Of a stretch of 56,990 nucleotides of DNA, positions 41,956 through 51,684 are shown piece by piece. A program made the translations under genes and the position numbers. This DNA comes from CBFIHN01 sp965662575 (GTDB taxonomy: Bacteria > Pseudomonadota > Gammaproteobacteria > Francisellales > CACEW01). The stretch is from contig CBFIHN010000004.1 of NCBI GenBank assembly GCA_965662575.1, positions 1 to 56,990 of the forward strand, in the 5' to 3' direction. A model generated the notes under the pieces. The model was not told the origin of the DNA and searched no databases. It saw only the letters and a program-made list of their open reading frames with translations. Each line of letters starts with the position of its first letter. Position 1 is the first letter of the stretch.

Positions 41956-44217
41956 TCAACACCCTTTGCAGTCAGCACAAGTTTTAGCCAAGCTTGGTCT
42001 AAAGTGTACACGATCAGCAAAGTAATGCATTAAATAGACTAGCAAAGCGATAAATCCCAGTGCTGCTACGATTTGACTACCTGCTATCCATGGTGCCGTG
42101 GCCATGCGTGTTATTTGGTATGCAAATAGCGCAACACAATAAGCAATGGCAGTGCTCCAGGCAACCGACATCCATGCCCAGGCACGTCCGGCTTCACGAG
42201 TAACAGCGCCGATAGTGGCAACGCATGGAATATAAAGTAGCACAAATAGTAGATACGCAAAGGCTGAGGCAATTGAACCAAAACTGATGACCATGGTGCC
42301 CATGGCTGTTTTATCCATATGTGCATCTGCTTCATTGGCGGTGAATGGATTAGAAAAGCTTGATAGGCTCATTGCTTTAAAATTACTCACTGTCTCATCA
42401 ATAGCGCTTTTTAGGTCAGCCCAAAAATTGTAATTTTTACTCATGGGGTTGGTATTGGTTTTTTGTTGGCTATACAATGTATTGAGTGTGCCGACAACAA
42501 CCTCTTTAGCTAAGGTGCCGGTAATCAACCCAACAGTGGCGGGCCAATTATCTTGTTTAATACCAATGGGTGCCAATATAGGTGTGATGGTACGACCAAT
42601 GGTTGCAAGAATAGAATCACGTGTATTTTTCGTGACTAAGTGGCCATTAGGTTGGACTGCATTTAAAGCACCAATAACCACACAGACGGGGATAATGACT
42701 TTACCTGCGCGGACTAAAAAGCGTTTAAGTCGTTGCCAGGTTTGTAGTAATATTGCTCTGGTGTTGGGCAAATGATACACCGGAATCTCCATAATAAACG
42801 GTGTGTTTTCACCTTTAAGTAAGGTGTTTTTAACCACCAATCCGGTGATAATAGCGCAAACAATGCCAATGACATAGAGTAAAAAGACAACTGTTGCGCC
42901 GCCACCATGGGCAAAAAATGCACTGGCAAATACGGCAAAAATGGCTAAACGTGCGCCGCATGAGACAAAAGGTGCCATCATAATCGTCAGGAGGCGGTCG
43001 CGACGACGTTCCAATGCACGTGTTGCCATGACTGCTGGCACATTACAACCAAAGCCAATAATCAAGGGCACAAAGGACTTTCCTGGTAGGCCAACGGCTT
43101 GCATAATGCGGTCCATGACAAATGCGGCACGCGCCATATAGCCAGAGTCCTCCAATAAACATAAAAACAAGAACATGCAACCAATTTGTGGCACAAAGGT
43201 AACGACCGTATTGATACCCAAGCCAATCCCTTGAGCGACGACTGCGGTCATCCAGGTTGGTAATCCAATACTCATGCCAACATGTGATAAGCCATCGATA
43301 AAAATTGCACGTGAACTGTTATCAAACAAAGGTTGTAATGCACCACCAATGGTAATTGAAAACTCAAACATCAAATACATGATGAATAAAAATATGGGTA
43401 GTCCAAGATATTTATTCATACAAACCGAATCGATGATTTCCGTTGCGCGGTGTTTGGCAATTGTTTCCCGGATTAGGCATTGGCGGCCAATATCATGAAT
43501 TGCTTGATAGCGCGCGTTAGCAATAGTCATCGCTTGATCTGTGAATCTGTTTTCAACCGAATGTTGTGTGCACTCATCAAGCAGCGATAACGCATAATGA
43601 TCATTTTCCAATAAGCGTAGGCTTAACCATATTTTATCTGGTACGGGTGTATTGCTTAATAAAACCGCTGAAATTTGATCAATAAGCGGTTGTGGGTAAT
43701 AGTCTAGGTGTTTGAACTCTGCTGCTTGCGTGCCCTTAACAATCGTTTTTTTCAAATCCTCAACACCGACACCACGGCGGCTTATCATCGGTACAACACT
43801 CAGACCCAATGATTTTTCTAGTGCTGAGAAATCAATTTTGATCCCTTTTTGTTGGGCAATATCGACCATATTGACTGCCAAAATGATGGGCACTTTCATT
43901 TCAATTAGCTGTAAAGTCAAAAATAAATTACGTTCAAGGTTTGAGGCATCTAGGATATTAACAATCAGGTTAGGTTGTGTTTTCAGTATAAATTCACTCG
44001 CAATTTTCTCATCAAGTGAACCTTCTTCCGATGAAACCATCGAGTATAGGCCTGGCAAATCAATCACCTCAACCGTCTGTTTATCGTAATTAAAACGCCC
44101 GGTTTTCTTGTCAACCGTTACCCCTGCCCAGTTGCCAACTTTTTGCCGTGCGCCGGTGAGTGCATTAAATACAGTGGTTTTACCGCAGTTTGGATTACCG
44201 ACTAGCGCTACTTTCAT
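41956..44217 (-). CDS. feoB: ferrous iron transporter FeoB
   Basis: Inner-membrane Fe(II) importer. The N-terminal G domain starts VALVGNPNCGKTTVFNALTG, with GVTVDKKTG, DLPGLYS and NMVD. The membrane part has GFGCNVPAVMATRALE. The product is 753 residues and ends in a cysteine-rich tail, CADCKGC, which could bind metal. It overlaps feoA by 23 nt. No feoC is seen. Confidence 0.96.
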   Translation of the reverse strand: MKVALVGNPNCGKTTVFNALTGARQKVGNWAGVTVDKKTGRFNYDKQTVEVIDLPGLYSMVSSEEGSLDEKIASEFILKTQPNLIVNILDASNLERNLFLTLQLIEMKVPIILAVNMVDIAQQKGIKIDFSALEKSLGLSVVPMISRRGVGVEDLKKTIVKGTQAAEFKHLDYYPQPLIDQISAVLLSNTPVPDKIWLSLRLLENDHYALSLLDECTQHSVENRFTDQAMTIANARYQAIHDIGRQCLIRETIAKHRATEIIDSVCMNKYLGLPIFLFIMYLMFEFSITIGGALQPLFDNSSRAIFIDGLSHVGMSIGLPTWMTAVVAQGIGLGINTVVTFVPQIGCMFLFLCLLEDSGYMARAAFVMDRIMQAVGLPGKSFVPLIIGFGCNVPAVMATRALERRRDRLLTIMMAPFVSCGARLAIFAVFASAFFAHGGGATVVFLLYVIGIVCAIITGLVVKNTLLKGENTPFIMEIPVYHLPNTRAILLQTWQRLKRFLVRAGKVIIPVCVVIGALNAVQPNGHLVTKNTRDSILATIGRTITPILAPIGIKQDNWPATVGLITGTLAKEVVVGTLNTLYSQQKTNTNPMSKNYNFWADLKSAIDETVSNFKAMSLSSFSNPFTANEADAHMDKTAMGTMVISFGSIASAFAYLLFVLLYIPCVATIGAVTREAGRAWAWMSVAWSTAIAYCVALFAYQITRMATAPWIAGSQIVAALGFIALLVYLMHYFADRVHFRPSLAKTCADCKGC

Positions 44218-44431
44218 CTTCTCTCACCTCGATTAGGCTTAGCTCGGATTTGCGCAAAGACACCCGAGTTCCTTGAATTTCAATTTGGTAAGGGTCGCCC
44301 AGAGGCGCGATCGAACCAACCTTAAATAATTGGTCAATAACAAAGCCCATAGCCAGTAGCTTTTGTGTATATCCTGCCGGGCACCGGCTAGAAAAGCCTG
44401 TGATACGGTAAGTTTTCCCTGTCTCTAGCAT
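44195..44431 (-). CDS. feoA: ferrous iron transport protein FeoA
   Basis: A 78-residue SH3-like cytoplasmic partner of FeoB, with GFSSRCPAGYTQKLLAMGF, the usual Gly-Phe, Leu-x-x-x-Gly arrangement, and a beta-rich C-terminus. First gene of the Fur-controlled feoAB operon; its 3' end overlaps the feoB start. Confidence 0.92.
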   Translation of the reverse strand: MLETGKTYRITGFSSRCPAGYTQKLLAMGFVIDQLFKVGSIAPLGDPYQIEIQGTRVSLRKSELSLIEVREDESSASR

Positions 44432-44462
44432 CGGTTGTTAATGTCAATTCTTATGAGGTCAT

Positions 44463-44516
44463 AGTATAAGCGTAGGGTTTAATGAAAAGCAATAGAAATG
44501 AGAATGATTCTCATTT
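44463..44516 (-). promoter_or_regulatory. Fur box and promoter of feoAB
   Basis: AATGAGAATGATTCTCATT (44497-44515) is a perfect palindrome around a central base and close to the Fur consensus. On the minus strand it lies 3 bp upstream of a -35 TTGCTT (44487-44492) with TATACT (44463-44468) at 18-nt spacing. Iron repression through Fur is very likely. Confidence 0.88.
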
Positions 44517-44520
44517 TATC

Positions 44521-44546
44521 AGGAGTTTCGCGGTAGCGAAGCTCCT
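44521..44546. other. 11-bp hairpin next to the Fur box
   Basis: The arms 44521-44531 and 44536-44546 (AGGAGTTTCGC / GCGAAGCTCCT, one G-T wobble) enclose a GGTA loop. No U-tract follows. The rest of the gap 44432-44720 shows nothing else recognised. Confidence 0.4.
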
Positions 44547-44720
44547 TCCCGAAATCCAATCAGGAAATAAAAATACCACGGTCGTCAGCCGAGGACTTTT
44601 ATAAACGCTTAGTTCTGCAGAATCAGTGTCTGACCACTGTCGTTATCAACATTAAACGGTGGGCATGAGACCAGGTTTTGTTGTTGTTGGGGCCTGTAAA
44701 TATGTGTGGTGGGCTAAGGA

Positions 44721-45113
44721 TTAAGTCCGAATTGCTTTCGCATATACAATTGATGCATCAAGAGGGCCTGCATTAGCTGTGTTACCAGCTTGGATGTCCG
44801 TTAGGCCATTTGCACCGGCTTTGGCGGCTAATTTTTTAGCCAGTAATAAGTTGGCCTGAACATTGTGTTCATTGGCGGTGGGTGTTTGTGCAGTAAAGTG
44901 GCGTGCAATCCTTATTGTTCCGACGACTTTTGCATTAGATGGGGCTTGACGATAGACTTGAACTGAGTCTGCAGTAACAGGTTTAAATGTCTTGTTTGTC
45001 GGCAACATAATGCCATGTGACGTATAATCTGGATGTGGTGATAACCCATATAAAATGGCAGCAACTGCGATAAGAATAACGGCGTAAATGATGTTCAGGT
45101 GTAAGTGCTTCAT
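44721..45113 (-). CDS. small exported or membrane-anchored protein, unknown
   Basis: A 130-residue protein with an N-terminal hydrophobic segment (MKHLHLNIIYAVILIAVAAI). The soluble part has VQVYRQAPSNAKVVGTIRI and LLAKKLAAKAGANGLTDIQ, a pattern seen in small envelope proteins where a VIGTI-like strand precedes an Ala-rich, GAN-containing helix. Function not recognised. The frame continues upstream to 45230 only because it reads through tRNA-Leu; the ATG at 45113 is the sensible start. Confidence 0.6.
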   Translation of the reverse strand: MKHLHLNIIYAVILIAVAAILYGLSPHPDYTSHGIMLPTNKTFKPVTADSVQVYRQAPSNAKVVGTIRIARHFTAQTPTANEHNVQANLLLAKKLAAKAGANGLTDIQAGNTANAGPLDASIVYAKAIRT

Positions 45114-45149
45114 ATAATGTAAACTAGTGAATGATATTAAAACAAAAGA

Positions 45150-45236
45150 TGGTGCCGAGGGTCGGAGTCGAACCGACACGGTGTTGCCACCGCCGGATTT
45201 TGAATCCGGTGCGTCTACCAATTTCGCCACCCCGGC
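45150..45236 (-). tRNA. tRNA-Leu (CAA)
   Basis: An 87-nt gene with encoded CCA. The acceptor arms are GCCGGGG and CCUCGGC. The anticodon stem CCGGA/UCCGG encloses the loop UUCAAAA, anticodon CAA. A long variable arm (GGUGGCAACACC) marks a class II leucine tRNA, and the T arm has GGUUCGA. Confidence 0.96.
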
Positions 45237-45329
45237 AAAGTCATCTGACTGGCGAGCAGTTGCTGCAGAATATAGAGTTTATATATTACTGTCAATAACT
45301 CCAGAGTGACTGCATGATTTCTTTATCGT

Positions 45330-45899
45330 TCAGGTCTTGGCAGTTTGCAATAGGGCATAAGTCAGTTCTTTGGTCTGTTTAATACGATGAACTATCCACT
45401 GATGGTCTAATTTTTTTTCGAGTTTTAATGTTGTTTCACATTCAACGTAAACCAATGCTCCGGGTTTGAGCCATCGCCATTGCTGCAAATGTTTTAGACA
45501 AGGCAAGACTAGGTTTTGGTGAAAGGGGGGGTCAACAAAAACAAGATCAAAGGGATGTTGGGCTGTTTGCTGTAGCCATCGTATGCTATTAGCTTGCTTT
45601 GCTTTAGCATTGGGCCCAGCTCCTAATTCAGACAGTGATTGCTGCAATTGCTTAAGTGTGCGAAGATTTTTTTCCAGAAAAATGACCTGTGCTGCACCAC
45701 GTGATAAGGCCTCTAGGCCGAGAACGCCACTGCCCGCAAAAGCGTCAAGGCAATTTGCCCCTGGAGTATAAGCAGCCAACCAGTTAAACACCGTTTCTCG
45801 AATACGGTCACCGGATGGGCGTAGACCAGGCGAGGGATGAAAATGGATGTGACGGCCGCGCCATGTGCCGCCAATAATACGTAGGCGATGGTTGCGCAT
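45330..45899 (-). CDS. rsmD: 16S rRNA (guanine-966-N2)-methyltransferase RsmD
   Basis: SAM-dependent methyltransferase acting on the 30S subunit. A 189-residue protein with RIIGGTWRGR at the N-terminus, LRPSGDRIRETVFNWL, the SAM loop CLDAFAGSGVLGLEALSRGA and the catalytic DPPFH. It stands alone; the ftsY gene often next to it is not present. Confidence 0.94.
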   Translation of the reverse strand: MRNHRLRIIGGTWRGRHIHFHPSPGLRPSGDRIRETVFNWLAAYTPGANCLDAFAGSGVLGLEALSRGAAQVIFLEKNLRTLKQLQQSLSELGAGPNAKAKQANSIRWLQQTAQHPFDLVFVDPPFHQNLVLPCLKHLQQWRWLKPGALVYVECETTLKLEKKLDHQWIVHRIKQTKELTYALLQTAKT

Positions 45900-46101
45900 A
45901 ACTGAAATTTTTTAGGTCATGCATCTATTATGGGGCTGCTGCAGATTTTTTTCACCAAAAATCGTGAAAAAGTCGTCTTATTCTGTCAACCACTTAACCT
46001 GTTGAAACTCATGTGATTCAATGTGACCGAATTCCAACAATATATGCTATTTGGACTGTCGGTAACATTCTCTATGAGTCAATTCACTCGTGCTTGTTTA
46101 T

Positions 46102-46130
46102 TTGCTTTTTTAGCATCACGCCGCTAGTAT
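46102..46130 (+). promoter_or_regulatory. candidate promoter for rpoZ-spoT
   Basis: TTGCTT (46102-46107), 17 nt, TAGTAT (46125-46130), 35 nt upstream of rpoZ. Both elements are imperfect. gmk, which often precedes rpoZ, is absent, so the operon must start here. Confidence 0.4.
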
Positions 46131-46165
46131 TCTCTATAAATAATAACCATTTAAGGAAGTGCTCT

Positions 46166-46372
46166 ATGGCACGTGTTACTGTTGAAGATTGTTTAGGCAA
46201 TGTCGCTAGCCGGTTTGAACTTATTTTACTTGCCAGCAAGCGTGCGCACCAACTACTGCGTACAGGTGAGGAGCCCATGGTGCCCTGGGATAATGATAAA
46301 GTGACAGTCGTTGCGCTACGAGAAATTGCTGAAGGAAAAATAGCAAAGAGTACCTACTCGGATGGAAGGTAA
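46166..46372 (+). CDS. rpoZ: RNA polymerase omega subunit
   Basis: A 68-residue RNA polymerase subunit: MARVTVEDCLGNVASRFELI and ASKRAHQLLRTG are diagnostic. The ATG at 46166 has an AAGGA 8 nt upstream; the longer frame (from 46013) has no family match. It is shorter than E. coli omega (91), lacking the C-terminal tail. It lies 33 nt before spoT. Confidence 0.93.
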   Translation: MARVTVEDCLGNVASRFELILLASKRAHQLLRTGEEPMVPWDNDKVTVVALREIAEGKIAKSTYSDGR

Positions 46373-46405
46373 AAAAAGAGTCGTTGGTTTGTAGGTAAAC
46401 ATTCT

Positions 46406-48520
46406 GTGTTTTTATTTGCCCAGCTTTTGCCGTGGCTTTCACAATATCTTGACCGACAGCAACTTAACAACATTGCTCGCGCTTATCTGTTAGGTGCTGA
46501 CGCCCATGAGGCACAGCTGCGCAGCTCAGGTGAGCCGTATATTACGCATCCGGTTGCTGTAGCGACTATTCTTGCGCAATTAAAAATGGACCCAGAAACG
46601 GTTATGGCGGCCATTTTGCATGATGTTGTTGAAGACACTGACGTTACTCGTGTGCAGTTAAAAGCGGCGTTCGGTGAAAAAACCGCCGAGTTGGTTGATG
46701 GTGTCACGAAGCTAACTAAAATTCAGTTTGGCTCGAAGCAAGAAGCACAAGCTGAAAATTTTCGTAAAATGATGCTTGCCATGGTCGGTGATATTCGCGT
46801 TATTTTGATTAAACTTGCTGATCGAACGCACAATATGCGTACACTTGGTGCTTTGCGCCCAGATAAACGCCGACGCATTGCGCGTGAGACCTTAGAAATT
46901 TATGCGCCCATTGCCAATCGTTTAGGGATGCACGATATTAAGTGTGAGCTTGAAGATTTAGGTTTTCAAGCCATGTATCCCATGCGCTATCGTGTGTTGA
47001 AGGCTTGTGTGGAGCGTGCTCGTGGCAATCGTTTGCGCTTGTTTGAAAGAATAGAACAATCTCTCGAAACTTATTTAAATGAAACATTGGTTAAATACGA
47101 GCTCTGTGGTCGGCAAAAGCGTTTATACAGCATTTTCAAAAAGATGCGCAATAAAGGCTTGCCACTGTCTGAAATTATGGATGTTTATGCCTTTCGCATT
47201 CTCTGCAAAGATCGTAGCACTTGTTATCAACTATTGGGTGCTGTTCATGCTTTGTATAAGCCAGTGCCAGGACGCTTTAAAGATTATATCGCCATTCCTA
47301 AAGCGAATGGTTACCAATCACTGCATACGGTTTTGTTTGGGCCTTATGGTGTGCCAATTGAAATCCAAATTCGTACTGAGCACATGGAGCATATGGCCAA
47401 GCATGGTATTGCCGCCCATTGGCGCTACAAAGACACTGCGCCGATTAAAGAAACAGAAGTCCGGACACATGAGTGGTTGAAACGGTTGATAGATATGCAG
47501 CGTCAATCGGGCAATTCACTGGAGTTTATTGAGAATGTCAAGATCGATTTATTTCCCGATGAAATTTATTTGTTCACACCAAAAGGAGATATTTTTGAGT
47601 TGCCTCGTGGTGCGCGGGTAATTGATTTTGCCTATGCTGTGCACACTGAAATTGGCAATCGTTGTATTGCAGCAAAAGTCAACCGACGTTCAGTGCCTTT
47701 AAGCGAGAAGCTCTCAAGTGGTCAAACGATAGAGATTATGACTGCCGAGACACCCTGTGCCAACCCTCTGTGGTTGGAGTATGCGTTGACGGGTAAAGCA
47801 AAATCTGCAATTCGTCAAAATTTGAAAGTGCAAGCAACACGAGAGGCTGAGCTGCTGGGTAAAAAATTATTTAATGTTGCGCTAGCTTCGTACCAATTGA
47901 GTTGGGATCAATTGACGACAGTCAGTAAGGCAAAGTTACTAGAAGCTAAAAAGTATGCGTCTGACAGCGCGTTGTTGGTTGACATTTCTCAAGGTGCTTT
48001 ATCAACTAATGAGTTGGCAGATTTAGTTTGCAAGTGGCAACATGGCGGTGATGATGAGGTCCCGATAACGAAAAATCACATCGATATTTCAGGCGAGGAA
48101 GGTCAAAGTCATTTTGCAACTTGTTGTTATCCACTGCCAGGCGATCATATTGTGGGTGTTATCGAAAAAACAAAAGGTTTGGTGGTGCATCAAGTGCAAT
48201 GTGCTTTTTTTCAGCGTTTGCAGCGTAAGTCTTCTCAATATATTGCGCCAGAGCTACGCTGGTCCGAGAATCTGGCAACACAATTTGCGGCTAAAATTCG
48301 CATTGATGCAGAAAATAATCGCGGTATTATTGCCGCTATTAGTACAGAAATCACTGATTCGGCAGCGGATATTTTAAATTTTGAGGTCATTGAAGTTGGC
48401 AAACAATATTGTATTTTTTCAATCGTTATTTCTGTGGAAAACCGGGTTCATTTAGCGCGCATTATTAGAAAAATACGGCATATTAGTGCCATTATGCGTG
48501 TTCACCGTTGGCGTGAGTAG
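46406..48520 (+). CDS. spoT: bifunctional (p)ppGpp synthase/hydrolase SpoT
   Basis: Makes and degrades the stringent-response alarmone. The HD hydrolase domain has AAILHDVVEDTD (near residue 70), the synthetase region GRQKRLYSIFKKM and GRFKDYIAIPKANGYQSLH, a TGS domain from about 390 (DEIYLFTPKGDIFELPRGA) and a C-terminal ACT domain. The product is 704 residues, starting at GTG 46406. No relA is seen in the window, though rlmD, its frequent neighbour, is here. Confidence 0.95.
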   Translation: MFLFAQLLPWLSQYLDRQQLNNIARAYLLGADAHEAQLRSSGEPYITHPVAVATILAQLKMDPETVMAAILHDVVEDTDVTRVQLKAAFGEKTAELVDGVTKLTKIQFGSKQEAQAENFRKMMLAMVGDIRVILIKLADRTHNMRTLGALRPDKRRRIARETLEIYAPIANRLGMHDIKCELEDLGFQAMYPMRYRVLKACVERARGNRLRLFERIEQSLETYLNETLVKYELCGRQKRLYSIFKKMRNKGLPLSEIMDVYAFRILCKDRSTCYQLLGAVHALYKPVPGRFKDYIAIPKANGYQSLHTVLFGPYGVPIEIQIRTEHMEHMAKHGIAAHWRYKDTAPIKETEVRTHEWLKRLIDMQRQSGNSLEFIENVKIDLFPDEIYLFTPKGDIFELPRGARVIDFAYAVHTEIGNRCIAAKVNRRSVPLSEKLSSGQTIEIMTAETPCANPLWLEYALTGKAKSAIRQNLKVQATREAELLGKKLFNVALASYQLSWDQLTTVSKAKLLEAKKYASDSALLVDISQGALSTNELADLVCKWQHGGDDEVPITKNHIDISGEEGQSHFATCCYPLPGDHIVGVIEKTKGLVVHQVQCAFFQRLQRKSSQYIAPELRWSENLATQFAAKIRIDAENNRGIIAAISTEITDSAADILNFEVIEVGKQYCIFSIVISVENRVHLARIIRKIRHISAIMRVHRWRE

Positions 48521-48613
48521 CAACAAGGGTTTACCTGAAAATTTTTAATACCTCATTTTTTGCACTTAAATGTGAAAGTGTGATAGGCAGTTTATTTTAC
48601 AAGGTCGTTCAAT

Positions 48614-48994
48614 ATGTCAAAGCATCAAATCCAAACTCGTCATGCCCCAGAGGCTATTGGTCCTTATTCACAAGCCATTGCAGATAATGGCTTGCTGTAT
48701 CTTTCTGGGCAAATTCCATTAGACCCCCAAACAATGAAGCTTATTGATGGGTCAATTGAGCAAGAAATTAAGCAAGTATTTGAAAATCTCAAAGCAGTTT
48801 GTCAAGCTGCTGGTATTACCCTCGATCATATTATTAAGCTTAATGTTTATATAACTGACTTTGCACATTATGACTGCCTTAACCACGTTGCTGCGCAATA
48901 TTTTTCTCAACCTTATCCTGCTCGTGCCGTGGTGCAGGTAACGGCTTTACCCAAGGGGGCCCGTGTCGAGATTGAGGGGATTGCGAAATTATAG
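48614..48994 (+). CDS. ridA: reactive intermediate deaminase RidA
   Basis: Hydrolyses reactive enamine/imine intermediates from PLP enzymes such as IlvA. A 126-residue Rid protein with EAIGPYSQAI, YLSGQIPLDP and the C-terminal PARAVVQVTALPKGARVEIE carrying the catalytic Arg. It follows spoT by 93 nt, the order seen in pseudomonads. Confidence 0.94.
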   Translation: MSKHQIQTRHAPEAIGPYSQAIADNGLLYLSGQIPLDPQTMKLIDGSIEQEIKQVFENLKAVCQAAGITLDHIIKLNVYITDFAHYDCLNHVAAQYFSQPYPARAVVQVTALPKGARVEIEGIAKL

Positions 48995-49020
48995 CTTGCA
49001 TACGCTTGACTTATTGTAAA

Positions 49021-49349
49021 ACACCGGTAAAACCATGCGTGTTAATAACTCCAATGATGTCAAGGAAAAAACTTGAAAAAAATCAGAAAAAACTTCTTGA
49101 CATGATAATTTTTATCGTTTCTATGCACATGGGCCAGTCTAGTCAATTTTGCGCGATATATTTAAGTTATAAAATAAGAATTTTAGTTTAACCATATGAT
49201 TTATATATTTTTTTTAAAGCTAATGATTGGTGGTATTAACTTGACAATCGGAGATGCCATGTTTTTTCACCAAACTATTAACATTTTTATCCACAGGGGG
49301 AGGCAGTGTCAGAATGTTTGAGAGTCTTTGTGGATAAAGTTGTGTGTAA
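49021..49349. other. candidate replication origin (oriC-like)
   Basis: The 378-nt gap between ridA and priA has an extremely AT-rich block (about 49141-49225), then two perfect DnaA boxes in opposite orientation (TTATCCACA at 49287-49295; its complement at 49329-49337). Near-matches lie at 49121-49129 (CTATGCACA) and, on the other strand, 49341-49349 (TTACACACA). This is the layout of a DNA-unwinding element beside DnaA sites. Against it: there is no GATC site in the region and no dnaA nearby. It could instead be a DnaA-controlled promoter for priA. Confidence 0.45.
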
Positions 49350-49372
49350 ATCGATATCCCACGGATAATACA

Positions 49373-51541
49373 ATGATTTTTCGTGTTGCCGTACCTGGCC
49401 CGTTCAAACAGGGGCTTGATTATGTATCAGAAAAACCTTTATCCCCAGGTGTGCGGGTTGAGGTGCCTTTAGCGAGCCGGACATTAGTTGGTGTCGTTCT
49501 GGCGCAATCTGATGGAACTGATTGCGACCCAAATAAGCTCAAGCCTATTGCGGCATGTCTCGATGAGCAGCGATTATTTACAGAAGAACAAATGAGCCTA
49601 TATCAGTGGATTGCGCAGTATTATCACGCATCAATTGGTGATGTTATTGCAACGGCGCTTGCTAAACCACTACTCGAAGGCAAAGCACTACAAGCACAGC
49701 AGCAACGCTTTTGGCAAGTAACAGAACGGGGTCAGGATGTACCACTGGCGCGGCTGAAAAAATCTAGACTTCAAGCCCATGCATTACAGTTATTGCAGCA
49801 ATCTTTATTTCCCATTGCAGATAGCGAGCTGAGGCGATTGGATATTTCCGTACGAACCTTGATGGCCTTGAAGAAAAAAGCGCTTATTGACGCTGTGTAT
49901 CAGAGTAAAGCGACGGTCATTCATCAGCACAGCATGCCCGCATTAAATCTCAATGCACAGCAGCAGCATGCGGTTAATGCTGGTATCAACGCATTGGGCT
50001 CTTTTCAAACATTGTTGTTAGACGGTGTCACTGGTAGTGGCAAAACCGAAGTTTATATACACATTATTGAGCAAGTGCTTGCTAAAGACCAACAGGCTTT
50101 GGTGTTGGTGCCTGAAATTGGGTTAACCCCGCAGACACTCATGCGCTTTCGCCAACGTTTTGCAGTACCTATTGTTAGTCTACACTCTGAGTTAAATGAT
50201 ACTGATATTTTACACAACTGGGCATTGGCCCATCGTGCAGAAGCCAGAATTGTTATTGGTACGCGCTCGTCAATTTTTGTGCCAATGCCAAAGCTTGGTT
50301 TGATTATTCTTGATGAAGAACATGACTCTTCTTTCAAGCAAAGTACCAACCTACGTTATCATGGGCGTGATGTGGCCATCATGCGTGCACATTTTAGCAA
50401 TATTCCAATTATACTTGGCACTGCCACACCAACGCTGGAAACTTTACGCAATACCTATCTCCACCGCTATCAACACTTAGAGTTAGCTAATCGTGCAGGC
50501 ACAGCCGGGCAGCCAACGTATCATGTAATTGATATGCGCCAGCAACCTTTACAATCAGGTTTGTCCAAACCACTGATTGATGCAATTAAGCAACATCTTG
50601 CGAAAAATGGACAAGTGATTTTATTTTTAAATCGTCGTGGCTTCGCGCCGGTACTGGTGTGTCATGATTGTGGCTGGAGTCATCAATGTGAACGTTGTGA
50701 TACACATTACACGGTACATCAGCATCCACCACACTTATGTTGCCATCATTGTGGCCAGCAAAAAGCCGTTGACCAATCTTGCCCGCGCTGTCACTCGAGT
50801 GCGATTCAGACGATTGGTTTGGGTACTGAGCAAATTGAAGCAACATTGCAATCACTGTTTTCTGAGCAGGATGTTCTTCGTCTTGATCGCACGAGTATGA
50901 GTAAAAGAGGTTCGCTTAACCAGGCGTTAGAAAAAATTCACCGAGGACAAGCCAAAATTATTATTGGTACACAAATGCTTGCCAAAGGTCATCATTTTGC
51001 TAATGTCACGATGGTCGGTATCGTCAATTTAGATGGCGCTTTGTTTAGTTGCGATTTTCGTGCGATTGAACATATGGGGCAATTATTATTGCAAGTTGCT
51101 GGTCGTGCTGGGCGTGAAGAACGTCGTGGTGAGGTTTATTTGCAGACACATCAACCTGAACACGCCGCTTTGCAGCTATTATTAGAGCAAGGTTATTCTG
51201 CATTCAGTCAGGGTTTATTAAGCGAGCGTCAAGAAGCGCTGCTGCCACCTTTTTCTTATCTTGCCTTATTCCGTGCAGAGGCAAAGGATAAGCAGTGTGC
51301 TAAGGATTTTCTTTCTGCTATTGGTCGATCCCTTCCGCAATCAGATTCTTTAATTATTTTGGGTCCTGTCCCCAGTGTCATTGCCAGGCGTGCTAACTTT
51401 TATTGTTTTCAGTTATTGTTGCAGTCCGTAACACGTCAGGCATTGCATTATGCGATTGAACAGGCTTTGAGAGGGCTAGATGCTTCTTTAGCACGTAAAG
51501 TGCGTTGGTCACTTGATATTGATCCGCAAGATGTTTTGTAG
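49373..51541 (+). CDS. priA: primosomal helicase PriA
   Basis: 3'-to-5' helicase that reloads the replisome at stalled forks. The ATG at 49373 (MIFRVAVPGPFKQGLDY) matches the family start; the frame opens at 49328, inside the DnaA-box region. Walker A is GVTGSGKTEVYIH, the DEAH-type box is ILDEEHDSSF, and eight cysteines around CHDCGWSHQCERC and CPRC bind zinc. The product is 722 residues. Confidence 0.95.
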   Translation: MIFRVAVPGPFKQGLDYVSEKPLSPGVRVEVPLASRTLVGVVLAQSDGTDCDPNKLKPIAACLDEQRLFTEEQMSLYQWIAQYYHASIGDVIATALAKPLLEGKALQAQQQRFWQVTERGQDVPLARLKKSRLQAHALQLLQQSLFPIADSELRRLDISVRTLMALKKKALIDAVYQSKATVIHQHSMPALNLNAQQQHAVNAGINALGSFQTLLLDGVTGSGKTEVYIHIIEQVLAKDQQALVLVPEIGLTPQTLMRFRQRFAVPIVSLHSELNDTDILHNWALAHRAEARIVIGTRSSIFVPMPKLGLIILDEEHDSSFKQSTNLRYHGRDVAIMRAHFSNIPIILGTATPTLETLRNTYLHRYQHLELANRAGTAGQPTYHVIDMRQQPLQSGLSKPLIDAIKQHLAKNGQVILFLNRRGFAPVLVCHDCGWSHQCERCDTHYTVHQHPPHLCCHHCGQQKAVDQSCPRCHSSAIQTIGLGTEQIEATLQSLFSEQDVLRLDRTSMSKRGSLNQALEKIHRGQAKIIIGTQMLAKGHHFANVTMVGIVNLDGALFSCDFRAIEHMGQLLLQVAGRAGREERRGEVYLQTHQPEHAALQLLLEQGYSAFSQGLLSERQEALLPPFSYLALFRAEAKDKQCAKDFLSAIGRSLPQSDSLIILGPVPSVIARRANFYCFQLLLQSVTRQALHYAIEQALRGLDASLARKVRWSLDIDPQDVL

Positions 51542-51684
51542 AGATACAAAGGTGGGCAATGGTTGCGTTTCGTCGAATGCCAATGAATTAAATACAGTGT
51601 GGTTAGCCATAACAGTCGTTGTGGGATGGCATATTTCGCATCAACATCTTACAATAGATCTGATAACAATAATCACATATATTA

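Noticed and set aside
45114..45230. N-terminal extension of the small exported protein (begins MAKLVDAPDSKSG)
   Set aside because: This is the well-known false translation of a leucine tRNA; tRNA-Leu occupies 45150-45236.
45931..45960. GGGGCTGCTGCAGA as another MITE end
   Set aside because: Only a partial match to the terminal repeat, with no internal element sequence following.
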